The notes beneath the pieces are model-generated. The model was given only the letters and a program-made list of their open reading frames with translations. It was not told the DNA's origin and ran no database searches. A DNA stretch of 64,000 nt from Meloidogyne chitwoodi (taxonomy: Eukaryota; Nematoda; Chromadorea; Rhabditida; Meloidogynidae), in contig JACZZP010000012.1 in assembly GCA_015183035.1 (NCBI GenBank), positions 1,178,001 to 1,242,000 of the forward strand, given 5' to 3'. This document shows positions 49,901 through 62,271 of this stretch, in pieces (within the stretch, counting starts at the first letter, position 1; each line of letters starts with the position of its first letter). A program made the position numbers and the translations under genes.

Positions 49901-52900
49901 ACGAACTGTAAAATGGTTATATCTTCCAAACGTTGGTTTAACTTTAATGGCAGATATTACATCTATTTCTCACCAAATACCTAGTGAGCTTAATTAAATT
50001 TTAGAATCTTACCAAATATTTTAAAGTCATTACTTAATGCTAGAATATTTTGGATTTTAAAATTGCCGAAATTAAAATTTAATACTTACAATTAGATTAA
50101 CTACAGATACATATGTATTTTAATTTAAAATAATTTCAATAAAATTCAGTGTGCATTTCATCCACTTATCATCCTCTTCGTCCTTGGAAGTCAACTACTA
50201 CTGATGGTAACGATATCACACCTTCATTTGAGCTTCAATCTTTTTTTGAACAAAGCGTGGAACCTCATCGTGGTTTTACAAATTTATTATATGTACTATT
50301 TGCTTTTTATTTATTTTTTTTAATTATTATTTTTTACTAAAGGTTTATCCGATTTCGCTTAATTATTCCGCTCAAAAAACGTTCACTCGCGCACGCAATA
50401 TTGTCTGCAACATTAAATGGATTTGCAATCGTCATCTAGACAAGAACAGTTCATCACGCTCCTTTTCTTCAATATCTTCGCCACAATCTTCCCCAATTTT
50501 TAATCGAATTGAGCCTAATGGACCATTAGTTAAATCTTACAATTGTGCGGTGCAATATCACGAACAATGGCCGTTTTTTAATGATGAAGTAAAAATTCAA
50601 TTACCTGTTGCTCTTGAATCTACGGATCATCTGCTTTTCACATTTAGCCATGTATCAGTAGCAAATGCGCTCTCTGGAAAACAAAACAATGAAGTAAATA
50701 ATGTATTATTATGTTTTAATAATTAACGAGTATTGTAAAAATTTTTTCGAAATTCTTTTTTATATCATTTTCAGCATATAGAGACTCCAATTGGATATTC
50801 TTGGCTTCCATTTACGTATGAAAACAATCTTGGACTTTTACAATTAATTATGTCTTCGAATGTAGAGGAATTTGAATTACCAGTTGCTGCAAACCTTCCA
50901 AAAAATTACTTTAATTTTGATTTATCTGGAGACAATAAAGAGGTGTGCAACAATAAAATAAATTTATTAAAATTTAATTAATTCTTTTTATATTATATTT
51001 AATTTAGACATTATTTTTAAAATATTTAAATTTTTCAGGGCACGATTTCTCAATTTTTTAATTCTGAAATGCCTAAACTTGTTGATGGTGGAAAGAAATT
51101 ATTTAAAGTACGCCTACGTCTAATTTCAACGATTTTCACTACCGATGAAAGGATCCAAAATTTCTTTCAACTCTGCCAAAGCAATTTTTCCTCCTTTGAT
51201 CGACTAGGTTCTATACTAGATTTATCTTCCAATAACAGTAATAATAATGATTCGCCAATTCTAAAAAAATATAATGAAAGCAATGCATGCTCGGTCTCAG
51301 ATTTACATGAGAGCCTTTCATCCTCACTTGAACAGAATTTAAATTATGAACAGGAACTTGCTAATGTTGTGGATGTAATTATATAATTTGAATATTTGCA
51401 AAATTTAATACATTTTTTGTTTAGATTTTGGCATCTGTTGATAATAACAGAATCATTCCTTTTGTTGAGGTTATTTTAAATCGTCTATTTAGTCTTTTAA
51501 CAATCTCCAAAACTCAAGAATTGGCACTTTCTTCATTGGGGTTTTTTTTTTGTTAAATTTTTAATATCCTTCTCTAATTTAAGCACAATAGTTAAATTAG
51601 TTGATTCTCTGTATGTTGGTCGGAATTCAGGACGAACTATTCTTCGTAATTACATTCGTCTTCATTTTAATTCCACAATTGGCAATCAATCGAGAGATTG
51701 TGAAACACTTCATAGCTCTATTTGCAAATTAATTCCTGCTTTGGTACGTATTTTCTCTTGAAGAATATTTAATTTTAATTACTCACAGTTTAATAAATAT
51801 GAAACTGGAAACGATCTCTCTGATCTTGATATTCAATGCTTATTGCGTCAACTTTGGTTTTTGCTTGACTGTTGCACAAAATCAATGGCACATTGGCTAA
51901 TTTTAAGCAATTTAATACGAGCACCACGCTCTTATCGTTTTCCGAGTGACCAATATTTCTGCTTAGAAGAACTATTTCATTCACTTATGGAACAAATTAT
52001 TGAGAAACATAATAAATTTCCAAAAGAATGTCGTTCTGCTAATTCAGCTTTAGCTGTTTTTCTTAAAGTTATATAAATTTATTTTTAATGAAAAAATGTT
52101 TTTAAATTTAGTATTGTCTGAGTTTAATGGATCGTCATCAAATTATGAAAGAATTATATGGGATTGTTCGGACTATGGATTCTGTTGGTTCTCGGGTGGG
52201 CATCCAAAAACTTTTTATTTTTAATCAATTTTATTTTTAAGAATTTTCGAATTTATAAATTTGAATTACTTCATGTGCTCACTGGCTATGAGCATTGGAT
52301 TCCTCTTTGTTTGGTATTATTTTAAATATTTAAATACTTTTAACTTTATTTTAGCCTTTATTAACCGACAAATATGGTAATGTAATGCGTGGCGATTCTA
52401 TTATTTTTGATGGTTTGTTATATTTAAATTATTCTATTCTGTTTGAGTGAGAAAATAAAATTTTTTTAAAAATTATAAGAAAAATAAAAAAATATGCTTT
52501 ATTACATAAGGTCTTTCTCCTCAAAATCAACCATCTAAAGTTAATGGTTCTGGTGGCTTCTTTTCTAAATTGTTTTCACATATTTTTTCGCCTCCTTATG
52601 CCTCACATGAATCAAATGAAATTGATAGATGTACTGAGTTTTTATCTGTTTGAATTCAATTATTTTTCATAAAATCAGATTCGAACACATATAGCGAACA
52701 TTTTTACTGCAGTGAAACTTATTGCAGTGTTCACTTCATTATCGGATTACTCTTTCAAGAATTGTCTTCTTCACTGAAGGAATCACGCGAATACAGGCGT
52801 AAAATCATTCGTCTTCTACGAAATTTACTTGCAAAACATTGTCAAGATAAAAGATATGGTGATACTGTAAGTTTTCAAAATAAATGGATAATTTTATTTT

Positions 52901-55900
52901 TAATAATACTTTTTTCAGTCTGCTCGAAACAGAATTGCCATTTTATATTTGCCTTTACTTCGTTTTGTAACAGAACATGTTCGAGAATTAGAAGCAACTC
53001 ATAAAGGGGTAAACAAAAGTGAATCGCCAATACTATCGCCAGTAACAAAACCCAAAGGTTGTGCAACTATTATTTAAAATGTTTAATATAATAATAATTT
53101 TTTAGTTAATACTTCTGATTATTCATCACTTTCGAGCACTGGAGCAGAGACATTAAAGCATCAACTTGCTTCTGCGATCAATACTCCAAGTAATAAATCC
53201 CATCCATCTAGCAATTCGAATTTTTGTCGAAGCAGTAATCTCACCACAAGTTCTCTTATTACAAATTCTCCGTCGCAGTTTGTTGGCAGCAGGACACCAC
53301 ACATTGACAAAGCGCCAAATTCGGTTGTTGTGCTTTTGGCTGAAAAGCTTGACAAAGTTATTATTTTTTAGTTAATTTTTCTAAAAAATTATTTAATGTT
53401 TTAAACAAATTGCTAATACTTAAAATAAATATATAAGAATATTTTCAGTCTGAAGTCCGCGATCTTATTATAACCTCTTTATACGTGCTTAGTAACATAC
53501 CGAAAAAAATCTTGGCTGCATTTTGGAATTCTCAGGAAACAACATTATTTTCAACAAAAATTCAACAACAAAAATTGCTTTCTGTGGACAAAAATAACAG
53601 TACGAGTGATGAACCATCAACAGCACGACAGCAACCACAAAACTTACTTCTTGATTTTATTCGTTTTTTGGAACTTTCTTTGTTGACTTTCCGTTATCGT
53701 GGACGGTCTTATCACATTATACAACAAGAGAAAAGGTTTTTTTATAAAATTATTAAAAGAAAAATATTTAAATTTTAAGATTAAAGAATAAGCATTATAC
53801 AGTTAATTCTGTTTATAACAATAGCTATGCTCTTAACAGCACTTGTTATTCCCTTACAGATATAGGCTATGGTAAAACATCTACAACAAATGATTTTTCA
53901 GGTACGAAATAAAGGTTTAAATTATCGATTATTAAATTTTTAAGAATCTTTTGGTCCTCAAAGCACTTTGGAAGATGGTAATGTATTGAGCAGTTTTCAA
54001 TTGGATTGTCATCTGTCACAAGAAGTTGCTTTGGTTGTTTTGGAGTGTATCCAAATAATTGCAAATCAAGTCTCTGTGAGTATTAGATATTTATTTTTTA
54101 TTTATTTTTAAAGTTGAAAACCAAATATAATACAACTAAATATTATGATACCGTTTTTGTTCGCCTTCTTAACTTGGAATTGGAATTGCTCAGTGAAAAT
54201 TGGCCAGACACTATAAGATTGCAGACTTTGGCAGCACTCGCAGTTTTTGTTAATCATGTAAGATTGCTTTCAAAATAAAAAAAAGAAATTTTTTGTTTAA
54301 GTTCTCTTCTCGTTTCTTCCATTCTGGTCCTTTGGATTGCCTCTCAACATTAGTAAAAACACTTCTTTTACAATTGAACAGCCGAATATCACGAATTCAA
54401 ACATCGGCAGCAGCTCTTTTACAACTAATTTTGAAAGGTGGTTTCGATGCATCTACTACATTTTCAGGTAGAATATTTTTATTATTTTTATTTAAAAATA
54501 TTTTTAGCAAAGCTTTCTTGTTCTAACTTAAATCTACAAAAGAATCATTCCAATTATTCATTGTTACTCACTGAAAAACTTGGTCGTCCTGGTGCACAAA
54601 TTTCTGTAGCACTTGCTAGACTGCTTAGCGAAAAACAATTGGACAATTTCCGTTTTGAGCGAGGCCTTATAAAAATTGAGTCTTTAGTGGCCGGAACTGA
54701 TAAACAACAACAAAATAATTCATCTATTGCTATTACATCACTTTTTGAACGAGCTGTTTTGGTATTTTTGTTGAATAACTTAAGGAATTTTTGCATATTT
54801 CCTTAAATTTAACTCTAATTATTTTATTATAGGAATTGGTAAAACAGCTTCGAGGTGTTCTTGAGGCAACTCGAGCTATTTCTGATATGGTTAATAATCC
54901 GGTATATATACTTTCATTTAATGAAAATAATATTTAATATAAAGATCCAAATGGCTGATTTGCACGTACAATTGGCAGATAGTTATCGTGGCTCAGCAGC
55001 TTTACGTTCGGAATTTTTTGATGCTCTTTCGAATATACACATAGGAGAAGGTAATTAATTGTATATATTTATCTTTGATAAACTACCTCATAACTTTTAT
55101 ATATTTTTAAGGTTGGTACTCTGAGGCTGCTGTTTGTCAAGCACATTCACTTGCAATTGTTGGAAAAGAGCTACAGGCAAAAGGTTTCATTGCTCAAACT
55201 GATTGGACTCTTCTTAACATTCTAAACGAGCAAATCGCAATTGAAGAAGAGTTATTTAATTGTGCAGCTGTAGGAAATATTCAGCTTGGTGGCTTTACAA
55301 TAGTTAAACATAATACTCAAAAAAAGTTCAAAAGTTAATTTTAGGAGGATTTCACACGGAAAGTGGATGAATTGGTTCGAACTTTATTACTTAGTGAACG
55401 TTATGAAGCTATTGGACCAATCTACAGACTTTCAATACCTATTTTTGAGAAGCAATTGGATTTTAAGGTATTAATTTAATTTTACTTTCTCTAAACACAT
55501 TTTTTAAATCAAAAGTATTTGGTTGGAATTTATGCTGAACTTCAACAAGCGTGCTCTCGTGCAGCTGAAGTTAAGTTAAATGCAAAAAGACATTTGGGGT
55601 CATATTTTAAAGTTGTTTTCTATGGGCAGACTTATTTTGGGTATTTATTTTTTAAGAATAAAACAAATTTTTATTTAAAAATTTAAGAGATGAACACAAA
55701 ACGGAGTGGGTCTATCGAGAGCCAAGGCTTACTTCTTTAGCTGAGGCATGTGATCATATGATCGAATCTGTAAGGCTTTCCCTTACAAAAGTAAGCAAAA
55801 GTTTTAATTTTATTTTTATAACAAAAATAGTCTAAAATCTAAATTTTTAAAAAACAAATATTAAAAAAATAACAAAATTAAGGGGATAAAAACCCATTTG

Positions 55901-58031
55901 CATTTTTAACAATCATTTTTCTTGAAACCGGTGAATTGTTTGAAATAATCGCTTTTAATAATTTTGTTTGTTCACTGATTGTATTTGGAATACAATTTTT
56001 TCTTTTGGCTCGTTTTGTTGTTTTTGTTTGTTTTTTGTTTTAGTTTCTTCTATTGTTTCAATTGGTTTAAACTTCTCCCAATCTAGTTCTTCCCATCTTT
56101 CACATAATATTTGTATAACCATCATATGGAATCGTTTAACCTAAATTTAAAATATTCTTCAAAAAAAAGAAATGTATTTTATCAGAAAATTTTTCCTTCT
56201 CATCAGCTTAACACTGTAACGCTCTTACTTCATAATATCAAAGTGAGTGCAAAGCTGTTTAAAACGAACTTCCATACTACAAAATTGACAATAAGCCTGT
56301 CATTTTTTCTTCCTTCAATTTTTTTGGGACAATTTGATGCTCCTTTAAAAGATGCTTTTTAAAAGTCGAAAAAGCATTCGAATTTTTATATATCTGGTTG
56401 CATAAGTTACATGTTGCTGTTCCCGCTTGTGGGTCTCTCACAAAATATTCCCTATGGGCGAAAACAATCCCTTTGGCATTATTTGATTGCGTCACTGAAA
56501 TAATAGAATTTACAACCTACACAGTTTCTATTGCAAACTTGTTTTCTTTTTTAACTTTTTTACAACTTTTTTCTTTGCATCTCGTGGTTTTATCACTATT
56601 TCTCTCCTTTCTATAACACACAATTCAAAGTCTTTCTCTCATATCTATATTTTGGGTACAAATCGACTGGTTGCAGGCCAAATGGTCAGACTTCCCCCTT
56701 TCTTTTTATTTACTAGATTATTTTAGAAAAAAATCTCAAAAATGCCATTTTTAGTCATTTCCCCAATACTTTTTCAAAATTTAAATATTTATGACATTCT
56801 TTCTTCTAAAATAAGTTATTTTCGTTAAAAATTGAATATTTTTTTAGTGTTTTGCTGATAGAGTACAGTTAATAAATGATAAAACAATTGATGAAGCTAA
56901 TCTGGATCCATCTATTGCTTTTATTCAAGTTGCATATGTTGAACCTTCTATTTCAAATATTCTAATCAATAATTCTAACAGCAAAAATAACAATAAAAGT
57001 TTAAGTATTAGTAGTAATGTTGATTCTTCTTCTACTAGCCAATCGAATAGTGACAATAATTTAGCGATTGAAGAAAAAACAGATTCAATGTCATATAATT
57101 TACATACAAATATTTGGACTTTTATTCAAGAAGAGAAACTTATTGATGCTTTTGTTGATGAGACTGAACAAGAAATGGCTAGAACAGCTTTGCGTAGATT
57201 AATTTTAACTGGTATGTTAAGTAATCTATTTCTTAAATTTACTTTTTCAGTTGAAAGTCCATTTCCAAATACACGACGGCGTCAACGTATTGTTCGTTCT
57301 GATGAACATGTTCTCACACCTTTGGAACTTGCTTGCGAATGTTTAATTTTTAAAGCAGGCCAGATTAGGAAAATTCTCGCTTCTGCAGATATACAACGTT
57401 CACATTATGGAATTCATGACAAGGAAACATTGAAACGATTGGATTTAAAACAATTACAGTTATTTTTGCAAGGATCTGTTAGCCCAACTGTATGTACTTG
57501 ACGGATTGCATTATTTATAATTTCTGTAATAATTTTTACTTATTTTTATTTTAGGTAAATGCTGGATTATTAGCCTATGCTGAAGCTTTTACAAGTTCTT
57601 CTCAAAAACAACGTTATGGTAAAAATGGAATTGGTCGTTTAGTTATGGCATTTAAGTAATAATTTTCAAATTTAAAATCAACATTATTAATAAATGTTTT
57701 TACTTCTTAAGAACTTTAATTGCTGAATTGGATATTGCACTACGTGTTAATGAGGCAGCGCTAGCTGGAGATCGTGTCGAATATCAAAGTATGCTTAGGC
57801 AGTCATTTGATGGAATGCTTGAACGACTTTCAATGTTTTTTGAAGGAGAGAAGGTCCAAAATTTTTTTTATTCATTTTTTCAAAAATATACGTTTTAAGT
57901 TTTTGCATAAACCGGGTGAGTCTGACTCAGATGACACTCTTTCTCTTGGTGTTTTTGGTCGTATTGAACGGACTGATAGTTCTGCTGCAGAGATGCACAT
58001 TTTTGACTCAATTAGTGGATTAAACGGATAG
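46982..58031 (+). CDS. dock-11: DOCK-D (zizimin-type) Rho-family GEF
   Basis: A GEF for Cdc42/Rac-type GTPases. It follows DOCK9/10/11 in order. The Ser/Gln-rich start is MHSSPRFSKNSFQQN. The zizimin N-terminal region has LAEPIDYEKFITEKSAQLEN and FNYLKFAGDFKKFVTPT. A PH domain covers about 47880-48290 (KKRYCILRRLDDCKVYIEVY; LLFSAENESDLQFWLFEIDR). DHR-1/C2 spans about 50160-51100 (YNCAVQYHEQWPFFNDEVKI; TPIGYSWLPF). Helical ARM-like repeats follow, and the DHR-2 catalytic region from about 54900 includes LADSYRGSAALRSEFFDAL. The nucleotide-sensor helix PTVNAGLLAYAEAF keeps the valine before NAG. It ends AEMHIFDSISGLNG, like LHIFNAISG in DOCK9. About 30 exons; the largest intron, 55791-56847, holds an antisense candidate gene. 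The PH domain separates it from DOCK-A/B/C; the C. elegans symbol is from memory. Confidence 0.92.
55955..56495 (-). CDS. Nested antisense BED-type zinc-finger candidate
   Basis: Lies wholly in the 1057-bp DOCK intron, opposite strand. It starts MTQSNNAKGIVFAHREYFVR; then TCNLCNQIYKNSNAFSTFKK with KHLLKEH gives a CxxC...H-x4-H BED-finger pattern, as in hAT transposases and domesticated relatives. If a short intron from after KEHQI to the ATGACAG acceptor (about 56301) is removed, the frame goes on AYCQFCSMEVRFKQLCTHFD, a second CxxC cluster. A later open block (55955 to about 56140) reads MMVIQILCERWEELDWEKFK and a Lys/Gln-rich tail. The join between the two blocks is unsolved. No hAT dimerisation domain is seen. 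It could be a host gene, a transposon remnant or a pseudogene. Confidence 0.5.
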
Positions 58032-58902
58032 ATTTTAAAAAGATTTTTTTGTTTAATATTAAATAATTGTACTTTTTTGGTGCTATCAATTGACTGCTTT
58101 ATTTCTGCTGGTTTACCGACAGCTTTCATTTAATTATTAACTGCTCATTGCTTAATGCCAAAATTAGGACAAAAATTATTTTGTTTAGATTTTATTTTTC
58201 TATTCTCTTTTGATTTAATAAATTTTTATATTTATATATTATGGATGGACATATTAAATTTAAAATAATTTTTTCTTTTTTCTATGTATTAATTTTAGTC
58301 GAGATTTTATAATTCAAATAAAATTTGTCCATTTACTAATTAAACATTTAATCCTCTAAATCCTCTTCATTTTCTCAATGACTTTAGGTCAAAGAATGTT
58401 TTATTTTTTTGTGTTGATCTCTTTCATGCATTTTAATTTTTTGTTGTCTAAAAAATTTTTGCTTTTTGCTCTCATAATATTATTAGCCATTCTCTAGACC
58501 TTTTTTTCTCTCATTCGATTTTAGTTTGTTATAAAATTAAATAATTTTTTTTAAATAAAATTTTAATTAAAACTTAAAATATTTTTACTTAATTTATAAA
58601 CAAGTTCAGTCGACCTAAAAATAATAAAATAAATTTATTTCTTCTATAAAGATATTAGTGAGAATATTATATGTACTTATAATGTTGTTTTTCATAGAGA
58701 AGAGAAAGGAAGAAAAATGAAAATAGTTTTCTCTTTACTAATTTTGTGAACAATATTTTTGGTTGTCTCGAACGACCCAGATTTCATATGAATATAGCTG
58801 AAACTAGCTTTTTTTTAAATTTTTTAGATATGTATTTTATTTTATGTTTATTTTTGTTTTTCCTTTAAATATTTTAAAATAAATTTTAAAGTAAAATTAT
58901 TA
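58032..58902. other. Intergenic, DOCK 3' side and CPG4-gene upstream
   Basis: AT-rich with T-rich runs. It presumably holds the DOCK 3' UTR and polyadenylation signals, and the promoter of the secreted-protein gene at 58903. No exon or repeat is recognised. Confidence 0.5.
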
Positions 58903-59763
58903 ATGTCTATTAAAATTATTTTATTAATGACCATTGTGGTCGTCCTTGAGGAATTTAATTTTGTTTCATCACAAGAAGGAAGTGAGTAATATAAAATAAA
59001 AGAAAAAATTATTTTTAATATGTTAATAAAATAATTTTTTTTTTTGATTCTATCTCGCCGTGTCTCCAACGCTGTATGGAGTCAATGGCAATTGAAAAGT
59101 CTATCTCAAATATGTATCGCAACTATGATAAGGTTTTAAATTTTTATTTTAGCTAATTTTTTGAAAAGGTTTGCGAAAGTCTCGATAAATCGGCCAATTG
59201 TGCTCAAAAATGTTCTCTTCAAGACCAAGGAGCATTCTTTCAATATACAACTTTTTATAGAATACATTGTATTGATTTTGAAGAAGAACTTGAACAAGCA
59301 CTTCCTTGCCTAAAAGAAGCTGCATATAAAGCAGATATTGGTGTTGATTTTTAATTAATAAATTAATTTTTTTTAAATAAAAGTTTGTCGAGAAAAATGT
59401 GTAGCCAAACAGACAGAGAAACAAATGGCCAAAGATGAAAAACAAAAACAAATTTGCAAGTAAATAGAATATGTATAAATACAAAATTGTTTTTCTTTTA
59501 AATAAAATTAAAGAAATGTTGAATGTGCAACAATTTGTTATGTACGTGAATTAAGTAATGCATGTCCATCTTCTAAGGATTTATTAATTGTTGGTTTTTA
59601 ATTTATTAAAATATTATTTTTATTTATTTAGAAGCTAAATGTTAGAATTGTTAATGAAATGCGTCGTCTTACAAAAGATGAAGATTTTGAAAAACTTCCT
59701 AGTCAATGTCAAAGAGTTCATCTTGGAGAAAATTTACAAAAAATATTAATAAAATTAACATAA
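58903..59763 (+). CDS. Secreted cysteine-rich CPG4-type protein
   Basis: Exon 1 encodes a signal peptide (MSIKIILLMTIVVVLEEFNF, then VSSQEG). Cysteine-bearing exons follow: CLQRCMESMAIEKSISNMYR, VCESLDKSANCAQKCSLQDQ, IHCIDFEEELEQALPCLKEA, VCREKCVAKQTEKQMAKDE, VECATICYVRELSNACPSS, and a last exon with MRRLTKDEDFEKLPSQCQR. The spacing CxxxC...C...CxxxC...C, paired with amphipathic helices, is that of the nematode chondroitin proteoglycan 4 (CPG4) domain family. The product is about 200 residues, secreted or extracellular. The splice between exons 1 and 2 lacks an AG acceptor: the donor GTGAGT is good, but reading only resumes in frame at TTTTTTTTTG before ATTCTATCTCGCCG. The remaining introns are normal. 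Confidence 0.72.
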
Positions 59764-59947
59764 AATTAAATTTATTTAAAACTAATATTTTTTTATAATA
59801 TATTTTATTATTTTTTTAATTAAATAATTCTAATATATAAATTATTCGCTAGGTCAAATTAATTTTATTATAGAATGAAAAATATGGTAGTCATATAGAA
59901 ATTGTTTTTTTATAAATTTGAAGATTATAATCTCTATCAATTTTTTT

Positions 59948-60069
59948 ATCTCATTGTAATTATTTTAATTTAAAATTAAATTAATTTAATTGCTGATTTG
60001 CATTTCACGTTCACTTCCACAGCAATTAAATGAATTTAAATTTTAAAATTAAAATAATTACAATGAGAT
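59948..60069. repeat. Near-perfect 122-bp palindrome
   Basis: Arms 59948-59994 (ATCTCATTGTAATTATTTTA onwards) and 60021-60069 (complement) enclose the 26-base loop GATTTGCATTTCACGTTCAC-TTCCAC. It lies between the convergent CPG4-type and SLC35F genes. It is hairpin-forming; a MITE remnant or a bidirectional 3'-end structure are both possible. Confidence 0.75.
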
Positions 60070-60159
60070 AACAGATTTGTAGTAATAATAATCTTAAAAT
60101 TCTATAAAAAACAATGTCTAAATTTTAAAAAATTGCAAAAGGTCAAATAAATATTTTTT

Positions 60160-61835
60160 CTATTCATTAATTTGTTGATCATTTTCTTGTTTTTTTAAAT
60201 TAATACAACAAAATTTATTTTTTGATTTAAATGCACATTTCTTAAATTTTTGTTCAATTTGCGGTAAAGCAATTAAAATAAATGATATTAAAATAAATAT
60301 TGAACCAAAGAAAAATGAAAAATTTGTAGAAATTGAGCGAAATAATAAATCAATAACTTTAAAAAAATAACAAAAATAATTTAAATTAATATTATTTTAT
60401 TTTACCAGCACTTAAAGGAATTCCAAAGATCATTCCAATAGATACAATTAAAGGACTTAATATTACAATACCAAAATTGACAAGTGAATTAAATACTGTT
60501 AAAATTAAAAATATTAAATAAATAAAAAACAAACAAAGAATTAATAAAGCACTGCCTAATAATTGTAACCAAGGAATAAATTTCCAATCCAAATATTCAA
60601 TATTAATAAATAAAAATATAAAAGTAATAATTCCATTTAAAAATAAATTAGCTGCTCCTAATGCTGACATAAAAATAGATATTTGACTAAGTGAAGCATT
60701 TTTATGAAATTTTTTGAAAAAAACCTTTTTTTTAAAAAATCAGTTAATTAAAAAATATTAATTTAAATAAATATACTTTATAAAAAGCAGCAAAAAAAGA
60801 ACTAAAAATAACTAAAATAATTCCAATTAAATTATTACCAGAAAATTTTGAATCAGAAGAAATAATAATAACACCACTAATTGCAAATGTTGTTGCTATT
60901 GTCTTTTTAAAAATTAAAAAAATAATCAAAAAGATATTTTTTATTTAAATATAAAATTAATTTAATTTATAAAAACAACCTTAATAACACTAAACCTTTC
61001 TTTTAACAATAACCATTCAAATATATAAACTATTGCAGTATTTGTACTCATAATTGAAGTAGCAATACTTGCAGAAATTAAACTTAGTGAATAAGCATAA
61101 GTATAATTTGAAGCTGTCCATAAAATTAATAAAAGAATTAAATTTCTTAATTATTATTTTTTTTAATTTTATAAATAAATAAAAAACCTTATTCCTTTTC
61201 CAAATTGTTTTTGATAATTAAAAATTTGAAGAGCTTTTAAATGTTCAATTTTTAATAATTTTTTCTTTTTCTTTATACAGACAAAATAACAAATAAAAAG
61301 AGGATAACAAAAAAACATAAAAGAAGTGCTAAACCAAACCTTAAAAATTTAAATTCATTTTTTTAATATTTAAAAAAAACCATGAAATATGGAGCAAAAA
61401 TATGTTCTTGATCTACCACCATAACTGATTTTCTAAATTGTGAAGCTAAAGCCCATGATGTGGCAATAGAAAAAATGAAGAAAAATTTGGTAAGAAACTG
61501 TAAAATAAAATAAATCATGCGAAAAATTGTAGAAATTTTATTAAAATGTGTACTTATGTATTCTAGAACAGATCTTTCACAATTTTTTAAATTTATTTTA
61601 TTTTTTAATGCAGCAGAATTTAAATTAAAAAATATTTATATTCAAATCAAATTTATTAAATTTAAATAAAAATATTTATTAAAAAATTATAAACCTTCAA
61701 CGGTTTTTGTTTGTTTTGATCATTTATTTTATATTTTTGTTGGCAAATATCAGCATCATTTTCATTATTGTTACAATCTTCTTCTATTTTTTGTTCTTCG
61801 ATTTTAAAATTTAACGAATTTTCTTTAGATAACAT
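60160..61835 (-). CDS. SLC35F3/F4-like membrane transporter
   Basis: A drug/metabolite-transporter fold protein. SLC35F3 has been linked to thiamine transport; the substrate here is unknown. The start MLSKENSLNFKIEEQKIEED is a polar cytosolic tail. About ten membrane segments follow: FFFIFSIATSWALASQF, VWFSTSFMFFCYPLFICYF, LILLLILWTASNYTYAYSLS then LISASIATSIMSTNTAIVYI (as in TNYLYLYALKRISATDVSAL), TIATTFAISGVIIISS, LIGIILVIFSSFFAAFYKV (as in IGIALVVGSASTSALYKVLF), and LVNFGIVILSPLIVSIGMI, the family signature. It ends KKQENDQQINE. Eight or more exons. The macro-domain gene starts 436 bp upstream on the other strand. Confidence 0.87.
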
Positions 61836-62271
61836 TTTAAAAAAATAAATATATTATTAATATATGTAGTCAATAAATAAATTATTCATTTTTTAAATTG
61901 TTGTTAAATATTAAATAATTTTTATCTTTTAAAATCTATTCAATAAAACATTTTTCTTCTTTTTTTCTTTTTCACATTCCTTATCATTTAAAATAAAAAT
62001 AAAACCATAAATTGCTTCTGTAAAATTGTAATTTATCTGATTATATATCTAGCAAAGAAAAGGAAAATAATGAAAAAAAATATAAAAAATAAATATTCTT
62101 TAGAGTTATTGCTATTCGGAACCCAATCGTCTCTTGTTGAGTGTCCTTCGCACTCAAACTTCTTAATTAAAAAGAAACGGCTAACTGCCTGCTGTATTTC
62201 ATTTCTAACCACTCTATTTCTCAGTCTAATTTTTCGAAAAACAGCCGTGGTACTTACATTTATTATTTAAA

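Noticed and set aside
62070..62270. 66-codon frame ending just before the macro-domain start
   Set aside because: Hydrophobic C-terminal part but no family resemblance, no intron support, and it overlaps the likely promoter of two divergent genes.
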